DNA of 64,000 bases, from assembly GCA_950295325.1 (NCBI GenBank), contig OX485805.1, positions 1,676,501 through 1,740,500 of the forward strand, read 5' to 3'. Made by a program: the position numbers and the translations under genes. Numbering within the stretch: the first letter of the stretch is position 1; every line of letters begins with the position of its first letter. A model generated the notes under the pieces. It was given only the letters and a program-made list of their open reading frames with translations. It was not told the DNA's origin and searched no databases. This document shows, one piece after another, positions 22,340 through 32,920 of the stretch. The stretch comes from Polytrichum commune. Lineage: Eukaryota > Streptophyta > Polytrichopsida > Polytrichales > Polytrichaceae.

Positions 22340-25300
22340 ATGTATTTAGAGCATGAGATGTACTCTGCAGATGGAGAGGTGTATGAAACGATTTTGGTTC
22401 CAAAAAATAGAACTGATGTTGGTTTTATGTGGATCTTAGGACCTGGTTCATTTAGGGTGATAGGACTTTCTGAGTCTCAGATGCAAGCTTCAACTGTCAT
22501 TTTGACAAACGAATCCGGTACATCCACAGTTCAAATTCCCTCTATCGCACATGTTAAGGTGGAACCCCTTGATGATAGTGTGTTTGTGCTATCAGATTCA
22601 GAAGATGACATTTGTGCATCTGTTGATCTTTCAAACACATCGCCATTTCCATTTAGAAGTGTTCATTCTACTCCCTCCCAACTTCCTATACATATAGCCA
22701 AATCCCCTTGCGGTCTTATGTACAACAAGGTGGTTCCCCAAATCTCACCTTCTCAACGTCCTCCACTACACCCTTCACCTTCATCTACAGGGTTGACTAT
22801 GGTTGATGCCTTGAAGCTGACAAAGTCAAGAAAAAGATCAAAGTCCGATCTTGCATCCATTGATTTTGACAGTATAGATGTTCGTGAAGTCAAGTACTTA
22901 CCATCTTCTTTTAATGGTGATGTTTTGTTTCTCTTGCATCCTGTGGCACTCAAAGCTCCAAGTACGTATGGTCGCTCAATGGACGGCATGGACAAAATGT
23001 GCGACGGTCATCCTTGGTGCACCACCAAAACCACGAATATCCAAAATGACTTTGGACTGTCCTTCCGGCGCTCTACTTGTGCTGGTCATCTCCAATGTCA
23101 TAATGACTACTGTGATTACATGAATCGCAATGGGGGCCTCCGGAACAACACGGAATGGGCCGGTTCAACTCCTATCCCATTTGCTGTGGGTGTTGTTCCC
23201 CCTACTAAGTCCACTGTCGAGTGTAAGGTATGTCGGTCCACACCTATGTGCATTGCTTTGTGTAATGTTCGAATCATATACATCCACTCCACATCCGTTG
23301 GAATGTCCAGGGCTTGCATTCATCTTGGTGTACATGATCACCATGTGGCCAATGGCACATGCCGTGAATCATTGGACATGACATACCAATGCGTTGCAAA
23401 TGAAGTATTGAAAACACCCACAGCAAAAAATTCAGCCATAGTTATGGCGGTGAGCAAACAATTCTTGGCCGATTACCTTCTCAAATCTCCCGCAAATGTC
23501 GAAGGCCATCACTTGATTGGTTCATCCCTAGAGGTCGTCATGGACAAATTCAGCACTCTTGCCTCTCCAAATTGTCGTAACTTTGTATCTGGATCAAAGC
23601 GTTTTTTGCGTAGTGGAATGGGAACTATGGATAGTATTATGGCGCTCAAAGACCACTCTGCTTTCAAATTCGTCCATGGTAGTCGGTTCCCAGGGCAGTC
23701 AAAGGACAAAGTGTTTGTTTTCAAGATGTCTGTAGACCTTCCAGGTAGTGGTGTGGAGCTTGTGAAGAGGATGCAAGTCGGTGGGGATATGGAGAATTCA
23801 TGGATTATGTTTGACCATGTCAAACGTTTGAAGGACTGGACGACCATGGCTTGCCATGTGTACGACAGTCGATATTGTAAAGTGTTGACTATTGCGTGTT
23901 GTGACATGCAATCTGAAGATGGTGCAGTACAAATTCTCTTTTGGGAAAATTTGAATGCTGTCATAGCAGAAAATGGTGTACCATACGTAAACTTCAAAGG
24001 GTTTATGGCTGATAGTGCTCAAGCTAATTGGAATGCGGTGAGGGCGATTTACGGGGATGGTGATCCAAGTCTACCCATGGTTGCACATGAGCGTACATGT
24101 CTTTTCCATTGGTCCGCAAGCTTGGATAAGGTGACCCAAAAGTATATCAAACCATCCTTGCAATTTCAACACAAACAAATATGCAAGGATTACAAAGACG
24201 CGAAAACAATGGACGACGCTGAGACCAAGTACCATGTGATTCGTTCTTGGTGGTTGTCATCTGGAGCTGCCTCCAAGGAAGGCATCCTTGGCCTTTCAGA
24301 GTGGTTGGGATTTTGGCACTTTCGTTACAGACAATGGGGTGGCCATATGCTACTTGTAAGTACATATCAAACTTCATTATTCAATGTAATATATCTTATG
24401 TTTTTCTTATCTTTGTCTTTCTGTATTGTTCATAGGATATGACAATAGAAGAGCGTACGGGAATGCCAACATGCAACCTTGCAGAGACTGTACACAACAA
24501 ACAACAAATAGTTTGGGTCGTTCGACCCAAACCTTGTATGCAGTTTGGGTCGAACGACCCAAATGTGGCAGGCAGTTTGGGTCGAACGACCCAAACTACG
24601 CAAACAGTTTAGGTCGTTCGACCCAAACGTGGCAGCCATTTTGGGTTGAACGACCCAAACCTAAATATATAATCTATCTTATGTTTGTCTTATCCTTGTA
24701 TTTGTGTGTTGTTCATAGGATATGACAATAGAAGAGCATGCGGAAATGCCAACATGCAACCTTGCAGAGACTGTACACAACAAATGGCTCCAACAGTCCG
24801 GCAACAAGATGACTTGTTTATATGAAGCTACAGTGGACGACATGATCCGTGCTTTCATGCAAATTGCAAATTACCGGACATGGTTGAAAGGGGGGTCTGA
24901 TGGTAAAGGTCCTGATTCGGCATCCTTGAAACTCAAAGCGGCTGCAAGGTGTGGAGATCCAAAAATGTTGGCCGATGCCATGAAGTCTTATCCAGGGGCA
25001 GAAGACGTCAACACTAGAGATTGTGCATTGGAAGGGTCAGAGCTCTTTGGTTCCACCAAACGCAAACTCAACCTACCACCGGGTGCTGATTGTGACTCTC
25101 ATCGACCCGACAAAGTGAATTATTCCATTCCCCGTCCGAACACCCGAGCAACTCGTCAACGCATAGAGGAATCGTTAAGTTCTGCAATTCATGATGTGGC
25201 TCATACTACATCCGTGTTAGAGACTGATTGTCTTGCTTCCAACTGGCACATTGCAAGATTACCACCCAACTCAGCCAAACGATGTTGGGCACTGCAGGCC

Positions 25301-26086
25301 ATCACAGGGACTATGTGCAATGCCAAAGTCGGGACTGGGAAACATGGCACACCTGCTCCAACATACAAAGGGCTCAGGAAGGAATTTCGCTCTCCCAACA
25401 ATGTGGAGTATAAATTTTGGTTTTGCCCTGACGACATCAAACGTTGTGTGAGTGGCAGTAAGAAGAAATATGTGTTGGACTGGCCTATAGTACCCAACAC
25501 GTGGCCGGTGAAGATAGGTACCAATCTATCGCGAGAGGAGGTTTTGGCACTTGAAGATGCTGGATTTCAACTACAGCAGAGGGAGGCATTGTCCCCTCGT
25601 CGTAGGCTTTCAACAATCGCAACTCTTCCCATCCCTCGCTCGCATTTTTCTATGCCACCAAACCCGGACGCCCACCCTACATTCAGGTTTGGGAAGACAG
25701 TGCGTCGTAATCCAACAGCACCGCTAGCGGATCACAAAAACAAATGGGAGAGCGCCGGACTCATGGAGGGTTACTATGTGGTTGGGGTCACTGCCATTCC
25801 ATATCCGGGCTTTGGAGTGATAATCAACATTGTCTCCAAGCAGGATATCACCTACCATGTCACAATTGGCGACATCCCGCATTGCACATGCCCGGATTTC
25901 ACGAAAATGTCCTCTCATGCATTGGGAAAGAAAGGAAAATGGGTGTATTGTAAACATCTTTATTATGTGTTTAGATTTTTGTGCAAGGTGGATTACGAGA
26001 GTGATAAGTTCATTCATGCACCTACATATACCTATAACGAGGTCATGCGACTACTTGAACTTGCTGGTATCGTAGAGTGTGAGTAG
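22340..26086 (+). CDS. MULE transposase with SWIM zinc finger (2 exons, ~1,127 aa)
   Basis: Exon 1 is 22340-24355 (donor CTT-GTAAGT) and exon 2 is 24719-26086 (acceptor TTCATAG). The ATG at 22340 is the first in frame after a stop at 22271; an unseen upstream exon ending at the CAG near 22299 is possible. Residues ~220-260 hold Cys/His pairs (CDGHPWC, then CAGHLQCHNDYC), like the N-terminal zinc-binding domain of MULEs. The DDE core shows CCDMQSED (D522), FMADSAQANWNAV (D558) and the MULE hallmark CxxH at C587-H590 (TCLFHW); the third acid is not assigned. The C-terminus has a SWIM finger, C1061-x-C1063-x19-C1083-x-H1085. It should cut and rejoin the element ends in the nucleus. The frame is open throughout, so it is probably active or recently active. 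AATAAA lies near 26159. Confidence 0.85.
24385..24787. repeat. Duplicated splice acceptor flanking a palindrome cassette
   Basis: 24385-24502 and 24669-24784 are direct repeats of ~118 bp, each holding the intron 3' end (TTCATAG) and the first ~65 bases of exon 2 (GATATGACAATAGAAGAGC...). Between them (24511-24660) are five TTTGGGTCG-CGACCCAAA palindromes, the family seen in intron 1 of the neighbouring gene. Only the downstream acceptor leads into the long exon 2. Use of the upstream one runs through the palindromes to a stop. Confidence 0.9.
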
Positions 26087-26755
26087 TATTGCAAATGGTC
26101 TATTAAGTACCATATATTTGAATGTCAAAATATGACATGTTTTGGTTTGGATTTTTATAATAAAAATCAGCAATGGGCTGGAAGTATTTCAAATGATTCA
26201 GTACGACCCAACCGTGAGCGGTTTGATTGATTGACATGGATAAATAATAACAAGTTTCTAAAAATAAAAAATAATTGAGAAGATTCTACGTACATCCGCG
26301 TAGTAACGTCTTCTTGGTATCCGCCTATAGATTATTCCTACTTTATCACTAGCTCAATTTGGGATAGCACCAGTCAATGTAACCAACCGGATTCGAACCC
26401 GGGTTGATACAGACCTAATACCAGTCTCTTACACAACTCGCATCCACAGGCGGATGTCTCAAAACCTAGTAGTTACCTACATATTGACTATTTCTAATAT
26501 CTAATTTCCTTTCATTTGTAGATTATGGGCCTTAATTCAACCCGTGAGCAGTTTGAGTGGCTCACAATTATGGCACCTACATGTACGTATAATGAGGTTA
26601 TGCACCTACTTGAACTTGCTGGTGTTGTGGAATGTGAGTAGTTGTGCAAGTGTTGGTTGTAACTACATGTATAAGGATGTCAATAAATGACATGTATTGG
26701 TTTGGATTATTATAATAAAAATCAACAATGAATTGAAAGTGTTTTAAATGATCCA
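26027..26755 (+). repeat. Duplicated 3' end of the transposase gene
   Basis: 26027-26220 (last coding codons, stop and AATAAA region) is repeated at about 26577-26752 with ~85% similarity (CTACTTGAACTTGCTGGT, GAGTAGT, GGTTTGGAT, AATAAAAATCA). The stretch between, 26220-26570, holds the tRNA-like segment below. The copies share an edge word near CCGTGAGC(A/G)GTTTGA, which suggests tandem duplication rather than retroposition. Confidence 0.8.
26270..26480 (-). mobile_element. tRNA-related segment (possible SINE)
   Basis: On the minus strand, CCCGGGTTCGAATCCGG contains a perfect RNA polymerase III box B (GGTTCGAATCC). Upstream is a possible anticodon-like arm (AGACTGGTATTAGGTCT). A T-rich tail lies ~110 bp downstream. 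Position 33 of the loop is not T, there is no proper acceptor stem and box A is poor, so it is not a functional tRNA gene. A tRNA-derived SINE is the likeliest reading. Confidence 0.4.
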
Positions 26756-26884
26756 TGGAAATAGGGCCCTTTCACTTGTGCTTCATTTAAAATATTGGCA
26801 ATTTATAATTGAAAATATGCAATTAATTTGTCAAAATTTTGGTTGTGTACCCTAAACCCGTGTGTCTTTACTAAGTTTGGAATC

Positions 26885-26971
26885 ATTGCTCATATGTTAC
26901 TGCTCATTGCTCATGTGTTACTGCTCACCGCTCACCGCTCACTGCTCATCGCTCATAAGATAGCTTCCCTC
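26885..26971 (-). repeat. Right terminal inverted repeat of the inner MULE
   Basis: Read on the minus strand it starts GAGGGAAGCTATCTTATGAG and continues with GAGCGATGAGCAGTGAGCGG-type octamers, then AACACATGAGC and AACATATGAGC. It pairs with 15336-15412. It is directly followed by the target duplication at 26972-26982. Confidence 0.85.
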
Positions 26972-28095
26972 ATCTCCAATGGAAGTGGGGGCCCTAGATA
27001 TCTTCTTTAATCGTACTATGTCCAAAATTCAATTAATGCACAAAAATATTCTATAGATAGGTACACGTGAGAAAGACCTAGAGCCTTTGCAATTTCTTAT
27101 TGAAACATTAACTAAACCAACAGATGTTGTCCTTGACGCTTATGCATTTACATGTTAAAAACAAGTTTTTTTTTGTTTTTCTTGTAAGTTTTAGAATTTA
27201 AGTCTTTTGTATATGACAAATATGATATGATGTGCACGATTGTATTTATTGCAGGTGTATCTATTCATGTTTGCCGTCGTAGTGGATGACACCTTGTTGC
27301 ATTCGAGAAAGACTCGGCAATTTTTAACTCAATATTAGCCCCTTTGTGTGAATCATTGCCACCTCCTATTGTCCATGGCTTGCAATCAATTAACATAGCA
27401 TGCGAAGATGATGATGAGCCTATTCGGAAAGTTCCAAAGAAATCTTGCTCGAGTGCGTAAGTTTGTTGGTTTAAATGATTTTAAATTTTTGGTTTTTCTT
27501 GTGGACTATTTAATCTACCACAAATTGTTTCTAACACTTTTGGATATTGTGTGTAGAAAAATGAAGGAAGCGATGCCCCCCCCCCTCATCGATTGATTCT
27601 CCTTGTGTATGCCGAGTCTGAGGCGATACGGTTAACAACCATCATTACACCTCCAAGGTGAAGTAGATCTAAACATTATGATCTTCGTATCTTGACATTC
27701 ATGGATATAGAGGTAGAGGAATGTAATGTTCATGTTTGCAATAATAAGGAGAATAATAGATAATAGAATAGAATAGAATATAGGTGCATGAAGAGGTACG
27801 TACGTCTTGCACATGTTTTTTTTTGTGGCAATTATCTAGTTTTTATAAAATAACCACTAAGAGTGGACATTGATTTGTGTGAGCATTGTCTAAAATCCCT
27901 AAACCCTAATGATTTCCACAACATCATTGTTTTATAGCTTCCATTATTGTTTCAAATGTTCATATGAATTGAAGCAATCAATTGGCAAGTTAGTTTTCAA
28001 CATGTAACATGTGTTGATGTTTGAGCTACAAATATGTGGTAATAGGATACAAAACCCATGGTGATGGGTATGTTTCTTGAATTTTTCTCACCCTA

Positions 28096-28151
28096 ATCCG
28101 CTCATTAGTTACTGCTCACTGCTCGCTGCTCATATGATAGCGCTCCCCCTC
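28096..28151 (-). repeat. Right terminus of the outer MULE
   Basis: Read on the minus strand: GAGGGGGAGCGCTATCATAT, then GAGCAGCGAGCAGTGAGCAG and AACTAATGAGC. This matches the inner element's ends (GCTATC-TTATGAGC plus octamers). It lies ~0.5 kb past the last remnant of the outer methyltransferase-like gene, so that gene also belonged to a MULE of this family. No left partner was found in the window; the outer element appears truncated or its left end decayed. Confidence 0.75.
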
Positions 28152-28375
28152 TCTACGTGACTCCTCATCAACAATATATCCCTCCATAATTGCGAAAAAC
28201 ATTCGCACACTACTACCTAAACAATACTATAACAAGGAGGCAAGAGAAATAAGAGATTGCCTAAAAAAAGCAGCCTTACATATCGTGGTTTCATAATATA
28301 ACATGTTTTGTAATAAAATGGAGCTGCCATTTTATTTATAGCTCCCAAAAACAATTCATTAAAAAAACATTTTAA

Positions 28376-28632
28376 CGGCATTTCTTTACCATGGACCCCT
28401 GCCTTTTCCTACCAACCCACCTCTTTTGCTTCTCTCGTCACAAAATCCGTTGGACTATGTGAGTGGATTATGTAGGCCTTAAAATATGTCTTTTGGAGAC
28501 CTCGACCTCCTCGGTCACTCTACCATTTTTTCCTTGGTGTAAACTGAAGTGGTCCCAGAACAATTTTAACAACCAATCATTGCTCTTACAATGCCTTGGG
28601 ACGACTTCGTGGTCCATGGTGTAAACTGGCCC
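28376..28632. mobile_element. Small Harbinger-type MITE
   Basis: The right end GGTCCATGGTGTAAACTGGC then CC is followed by TAA. The left end CGGCATTTCTTTACCATGG is preceded by TAA (28373-28375). The termini are imperfect inverted repeats sharing CCATGG-flanked TTTAC, and resemble the end at 6258. Length 257 bp, no coding capacity. Confidence 0.5.
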
Positions 28633-28639
28633 TAAGTTG

Positions 28640-29107
28640 GTAGACGTAGGCTATGTGACATGGGCTGCCCAAGATTTGTTAGCCCCATCATGTTTCTAAA
28701 AATACTTGGTTTATCATTTTTGTTTGTTTGTATAGAACAATGATCTAGCAACTTGGGCTATGCATGCTTTCCTTCTATCTATAGCAGTCATGCCCCACCT
28801 ACCACGACATCAATGTGTATGTTTGACAAATTTAAATTGACGTTCAACTTCAAATCCAAAGTGTCATATGACATTTTTGAAAACAAAAATGAATGTCAAT
28901 TGACATATACATTTAATTCTAAAATGTCACCTCAACTTTGGGTTACAAAATATTTTAGAAGAAGTAATATTTTGAATAATCAAAATACAATCTTGATTTG
29001 TAACCCCAAAAAAAAACAAAAAAAACAAACAATCGAGCTTAAGTATCCTTCAGTCTCGCATGTTTCTCCAAATGTTGAAGATGGTAGCCCAATCCATTGC
29101 ATCCACT
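28640..29107. other. Gene-free stretch
   Basis: An ORF at 28753-29136 is Lys/Asn-rich and matches nothing I recognise. I see no gene or clear element edge here. Confidence 0.5.
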
Positions 29108-29389
29108 TCAATACCACAAAAGAGAGATCCGCATAAGAGCATCAAGGGTCTTCAAGTTCAGCCTATTTCGCAAGTGGCTTTTCATTACATTTTGTTTGGA
29201 AAATCCTCTCTCACAAATAGCTATACTTGATGGAATGAGTATAATTTTCAGCCAAAGTTGCATAAGTCTAGGCCAATTTGTGTGCCATTCCAAATTGCTA
29301 CCACATATGCGCCAAGCCGTAAATATCGTTTTGTTCTCACACTCGTGTTGAAGTGTTTCCATAAATTCCAAGAGTTCTCCCTTACACAT
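29108..29389 (-). pseudogene. hAT transposase C-terminal fragment
   Basis: The minus-strand frame reads IPSSIAICERGFSKQNVMKS, then HLRNRLNLKTLDALMRISL. This is the hAT dimerisation-domain signature ('P.SsA.cERsFS...iK...RnrL...tL..Lm.I'), closest in style to zinc-finger-862/ZBED-type hAT proteins. Only the last ~90 residues remain. No upstream domains or termini were found, so it is a dead fragment. Confidence 0.75.
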
Positions 29390-29399
29390 CCTCCATCAC

Positions 29400-30013
29400 C
29401 TCTCTGATCACTGTCTAAGTTGTAGAGCCTTCCAGGTTACAAAGGAAATTACAAGAACAAGACTGAACTTAAGTATGTAAGTGAGCGTAGGAAGTTCTCC
29501 TACTATTATGGGTTATGTTTTCCAGATACTTGAACTGCAGTTTATAGTACTAAATTGCCTACTAAGGCGTGTCATTTCAAAATTCTATCATGTCAATTGA
29601 CACGTGCTTCTTCTTTTCTTTTCTTCACAAGTCACAGTTTGTGTCAACTTCTAAATTGTACATGTCAATTGACGTGCAATTTATTTTTTGTGTGCAAGTT
29701 TTGAATGTCAAAAATGAAAAACTTGCAAAAACGTTGTCAAACATACACAGTGCCCAACATGTTGAAGATTAACCGGCTAGGGCAGAAGATGCCTCTACTT
29801 GTCTCTCTTGTAAACCATAGATGCTGGCAACTTCACAGTGATGTTAAATCCAAGTTCAGCCTGGATCGGAGTATAATGCAAAATCTCTGATGATTAATTC
29901 TTTAGATATTTTGCCCGACTGAAAGTCAAGCGTGCAGGTGAGTAGCATTATGTGGTCCCATTGTCACAAAATGATTTTGAAGGGGGAGAAAGACACTCCG
30001 CGGATCACTCAAG
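29400..30013. other. Gene-free stretch
   Basis: No gene seen. CATGTCAATTGACACGTG-like words recur near 28895, 29588 and 29660, but no element could be defined. Confidence 0.5.
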
Positions 30014-30022
30014 AAAGTTGAC

Positions 30023-30952
30023 GGGGGACGTTAAAGTACCCCCATCGAACTTATAGGGGAGGCAGATTCGGGCAGGGGCGGCCGTGTGCCCAAAAAATTT
30101 AATTTTTTTGGATCCGACCGAAAACTGTTGCCCGCCCGCCCGACTTCAAAAAAACCATTGCCCTTGTATTCTTGAAGACCATTTATCCACAAATCCTATA
30201 TTGAGTGCATTTCACCTTCAAGGTCCAAAATCCAATATATATGTTCACTTCCATTGAGTAAATAAGCGATTGATTGGGTTTCATTTTCAAAATGAAATCG
30301 CCAATAAAGCATGTAAATAACTAGGAAGTCAAAATTATTATAAAACCCTCATTAGCACCGAGGTTATGATTTTTGTGACTTGCCATTGCAAGGATCTTTG
30401 TCATTCTTAAATGGAACTAAAATCAGTGGTTTAAATTTAGTATGTTACCTTCTACTTTAATTAATTTAAATGCATATGAATACTTTGTGAAAGTAGAAGG
30501 TATTAACTAAAAGATTATAATACTGAACATACTAAAAATAAATATGCAAATTTTAGTTCCATTTTAAGAATGACAAAGACCCTTGCAATGGAAAGTCACA
30601 AAAATCATAACCTCGGTGCTAATGAGGGTTTTATAATATTTTTGACTTCCTAGTTATTTACATGCTTTATTGGCGATTTCATTTTGAAAATGAAATCCCA
30701 GTCAATCGCTTATTTACTCAATGGAAGTGAACATATGTATTGGATTTTGGACCTCGAAGGTGAAATGCACTCAATATGGGATTTGTGGATAAGTGGTCTT
30801 CAAGAATGCAAAGGCAATGGTTTTTTTGAAGTCGGGCGAGCGGGCAACAATTTTCGGTCGGATCCAGAAAATTTAATTTTTTTGGGCGGACGACTGCCCC
30901 TGCCCGAATCTGCCTCCCCTATAAGTTCGATGGGGGCACTTTAACGTCCCCC
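30023..30952. mobile_element. 930-bp foldback element with 9-bp target duplication (Mutator-type MITE)
   Basis: Flanked by AAAGTTGAC on both sides (30014-30022 and 30953-30961). The ends are inverted repeats starting GGGGGACGTTAAAGT on both strands. The arms run ~400 bp, almost to the centre, with high identity (CATCGAACTTATAGGGGAGG, TAACCTCGGTGCTAATGAGG and so on). An ORF in the right arm (30684-30944) is an arm artefact. The 9-bp duplication points to Mutator-type mobilisation. Copies: 3340-4040 and 47286-49960. Confidence 0.9.
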
Positions 30953-30961
30953 AAAGTTGAC

Positions 30962-31827
30962 AACTCCAAGAGTGCAACTTTCCTTTTGTAGTTATAAGCT
31001 AACTATTAAATGCTTGACAATAAAGGACCTGGCTAGCTACCTATAACACAGTACACACCAAAAGCAGGAGATAACTAAGGGATTTCATCGATCATGTCAC
31101 AGAAGACTCACAGAAGTCCCCGCTGGGACCCTGACTGTTTGAGGGACACTAATGTCCTTAACTTTCAGCACCTATTGCAAGACTTGCTCCAGCTAATTAC
31201 CCAGTACAAAACAGAACGTAACAACATCAATATATATATTATGGGGCCATGGTCATAGAGTACATCATAGTACCACATTGGGTCTGGCAGTATTACATGT
31301 GAGCGAGCAGACTCACTTGGAATGAATGAGCTTCATGACCAATTCCCCACAATATGATATGAGACCTCCTACAATGAATCAGCTGCAGAGTCCGGGGAGT
31401 TCTGTAGAGAACACGGCTAATTGCCGAGCTTTCCGGAGGTGGCTCAGATTTTTTCAATTTTTACCCGGAAGTGGGCCTAGAGAGTGCAAAATTTATCGGT
31501 TGATAGCCTCCATTTCCTAATGTATTTAGGCAATTAGCCGACATTTGTTTTTTCATTTATGCAATTTCCGAAAGGTCTAAAGTGGGGCCGGTTTTATATT
31601 TTGGTGGTGGATGTGTCATTGTCATTTATTCTTTTTTTTTTCAAGTGTTTAGGATTAAATAATGTGGGCATTCACTCTCCATTTTTTTTTCATCTAAATA
31701 GTATCCTTAGCAGGAGTTGAACCTGGCAAAGCCCCTACCATATTAGGGCTAAGGATTTAGCCTTTGGAAAATACAAGCACCACAAAAGGGTCCAAGTATT
31801 ATCCGGAGGCTAGTTAGTATTGAAAAA
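30962..31827. other. Gene-free stretch
   Basis: No gene seen. Short inverted words CGGCTAATTGCC (about 31420) and GGCAATTAGCCG (about 31529) face each other ~110 bp apart, possibly a small MITE. Nothing else stands out. Confidence 0.5.
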
Positions 31828-32160
31828 TCACGATATTTGCGTACCATTGCCCTTAGTATCAATTGCCCCAAACGAACAAGACACATCACTCACACTCACT
31901 GTATTAAGAGAATTCAAATAAGAAGAGGGATTAGCATACAAAAAACGGTACTTACTGTTCTTCTTCCAAAGCGGGATAGAGTCACCAATTATGTCATCTA
32001 CCTCCCCATTTAGCCCTTCCAAGGCAATTTTGTAGCATTGCATCGAGATTCTTACTATCCAACCTATTTCTAACTTTGGTCTTGATCAAATTCTGCACAC
32101 TGAAAGCATGCTCACATGTCGCTGTAGAAACACATTGCACATGAGCCAACAAGGCATAGT
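31828..32160 (-). pseudogene. hAT transposase dimerisation-domain fragment
   Basis: On the minus strand, 32160-31990 reads HVQCVSTATCEHAFSVQNLI then KTKVRNRLDSKNLDAMQCYK, a hAT C-terminal dimerisation motif. An acidic tail (GLNGEVDDIIGDSIPLWKKN) follows, ending near 31830. Differences from 29108-29389 show it is a separate insertion. Upstream hAT domains are missing. Confidence 0.7.
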
Positions 32161-32920
32161 CTCCAACTATGCATAGTATTGAAAAAAATACCTAAAATAT
32201 ATATATTTGGTCGGGTGTCCGCCGTAAAAATAATTTTTCAATCGGTAATTTGCCGTGGATACTCTAGTACAACTTGCCTTAATGCCGGCATTTTATTTTA
32301 AATCAGCTCATTTCCATAAACCTTGATTTTCTTCCGGAACCCCTTCCTAAACCTTCCAATTGCATTCGGAAATTCTCAAAATCAACCGGCTAGCTTGTAA
32401 CTAACTGCCGGCACTACCCGTTCATTGATCATCTGTATACTGTACAAAATTGTCCTCAACTGCATCCTTAACTTACTTCAGTTGCATACACTTTTATGTT
32501 TTAATTTATACTAACCTCAATGTTGAGATTCAGCCACGAGTAGAAGAGAGATGTCAATATATATAATCGCACATCGATTGTGTTATGATTGTGTTTGGGC
32601 CATTTCGAGCTATGTTAAAGGTTGATCAAGATTTCAAGTTTGGTGTCAATGTGCAGTCATGCATGTCACTTCACAAGTAGAAACAAGGTGTTGAAATGAC
32701 ACGAAATTGGTGCACGTTTGGCCCTTTTGACCAATGTTAGCATTCCCCTCCCAAGCCTATATTGAACCTCCTGACATGCCATTAATCATGACCCACGTAA
32801 TATACTGCGTCCCATCATGATCATGTTAAAAAATGCCCAGTGCTTTAATTTAGAAATTCCTCCTAATTAGATGGACTTTACCAACTCTCGCTTGTTGGGT
32901 AATCCTTGCCAATACCTATG
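32161..32920. other. Gene-free stretch
   Basis: No gene or bounded element seen; AT-rich, with scattered CCGGC words near 32290-32410. Confidence 0.5.

Larger units (their letters stand above)
15336..26971. mobile_element. Intact-looking MULE (11.6 kb) carrying transposase and ParB/methyltransferase-like genes
   Basis: Flanked by ATCTCCAATGG on both sides (15325-15335 and 26972-26982). An 8-11-bp duplication is typical of Mutator-type elements; the exact length could be 9-11 because of G runs at the edge. The termini are inverted repeats sharing GCTATCTTATGAGC and then tracts of GAGCGGTGAGC-like octamers. Inside are two divergent genes: minus-strand ParB-like/methyltransferase-like (15532-21697) and plus-strand SWIM-type MULE transposase (22340-26086). 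Both reading frames are open across their introns, so the element is young and possibly autonomous. It lies in the coding region of a related gene, in the opposite orientation to it. Confidence 0.88.
12215..27610 (+). pseudogene. Outer ParB-like/DNA-methyltransferase-like gene, interrupted by an 11.6-kb MULE
   Basis: Decayed relative of the intact minus-strand gene at 15532-21697. 12290-12750 reads CRLEPLPLVRPIL, then a FLNGYR frame, a HIDKIHADEE frame and MNDINK, matching CRMVPMPIVRP, FFNGYRDGDR, YIDRLH and MHDINK of the intact copy. The WDGNHR motif reads stop-EGCHR. 14780-15130 gives GGFDLIITDLPEG (methyltransferase motif IV region) and YAASYGFALTKDWWTINEL. After the inserted element, 27060-27420 gives LQFLIETLTKPTDVVLDAYA (motif I region), an intron, then HLVAFEKDSAIFNSILAPL. 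The coding frame crosses the insertion site: GGLSPM joins EVGALDIFF once the inserted DNA and one target copy are removed. Stops at Trp codons show it is dead. Exons near 13110-13540 and 14254-14633 are less certain. Confidence 0.8.

Noticed and set aside
26370-26440. Functional tRNA gene (minus strand)
   Set aside because: Only box B is good; no acceptor stem, poor box A, and the anticodon loop lacks T at position 33.
30684-30944. ORF of 86 aa as a gene
   Set aside because: It lies wholly in the right arm of the 930-bp foldback element and is mirrored by the left arm.
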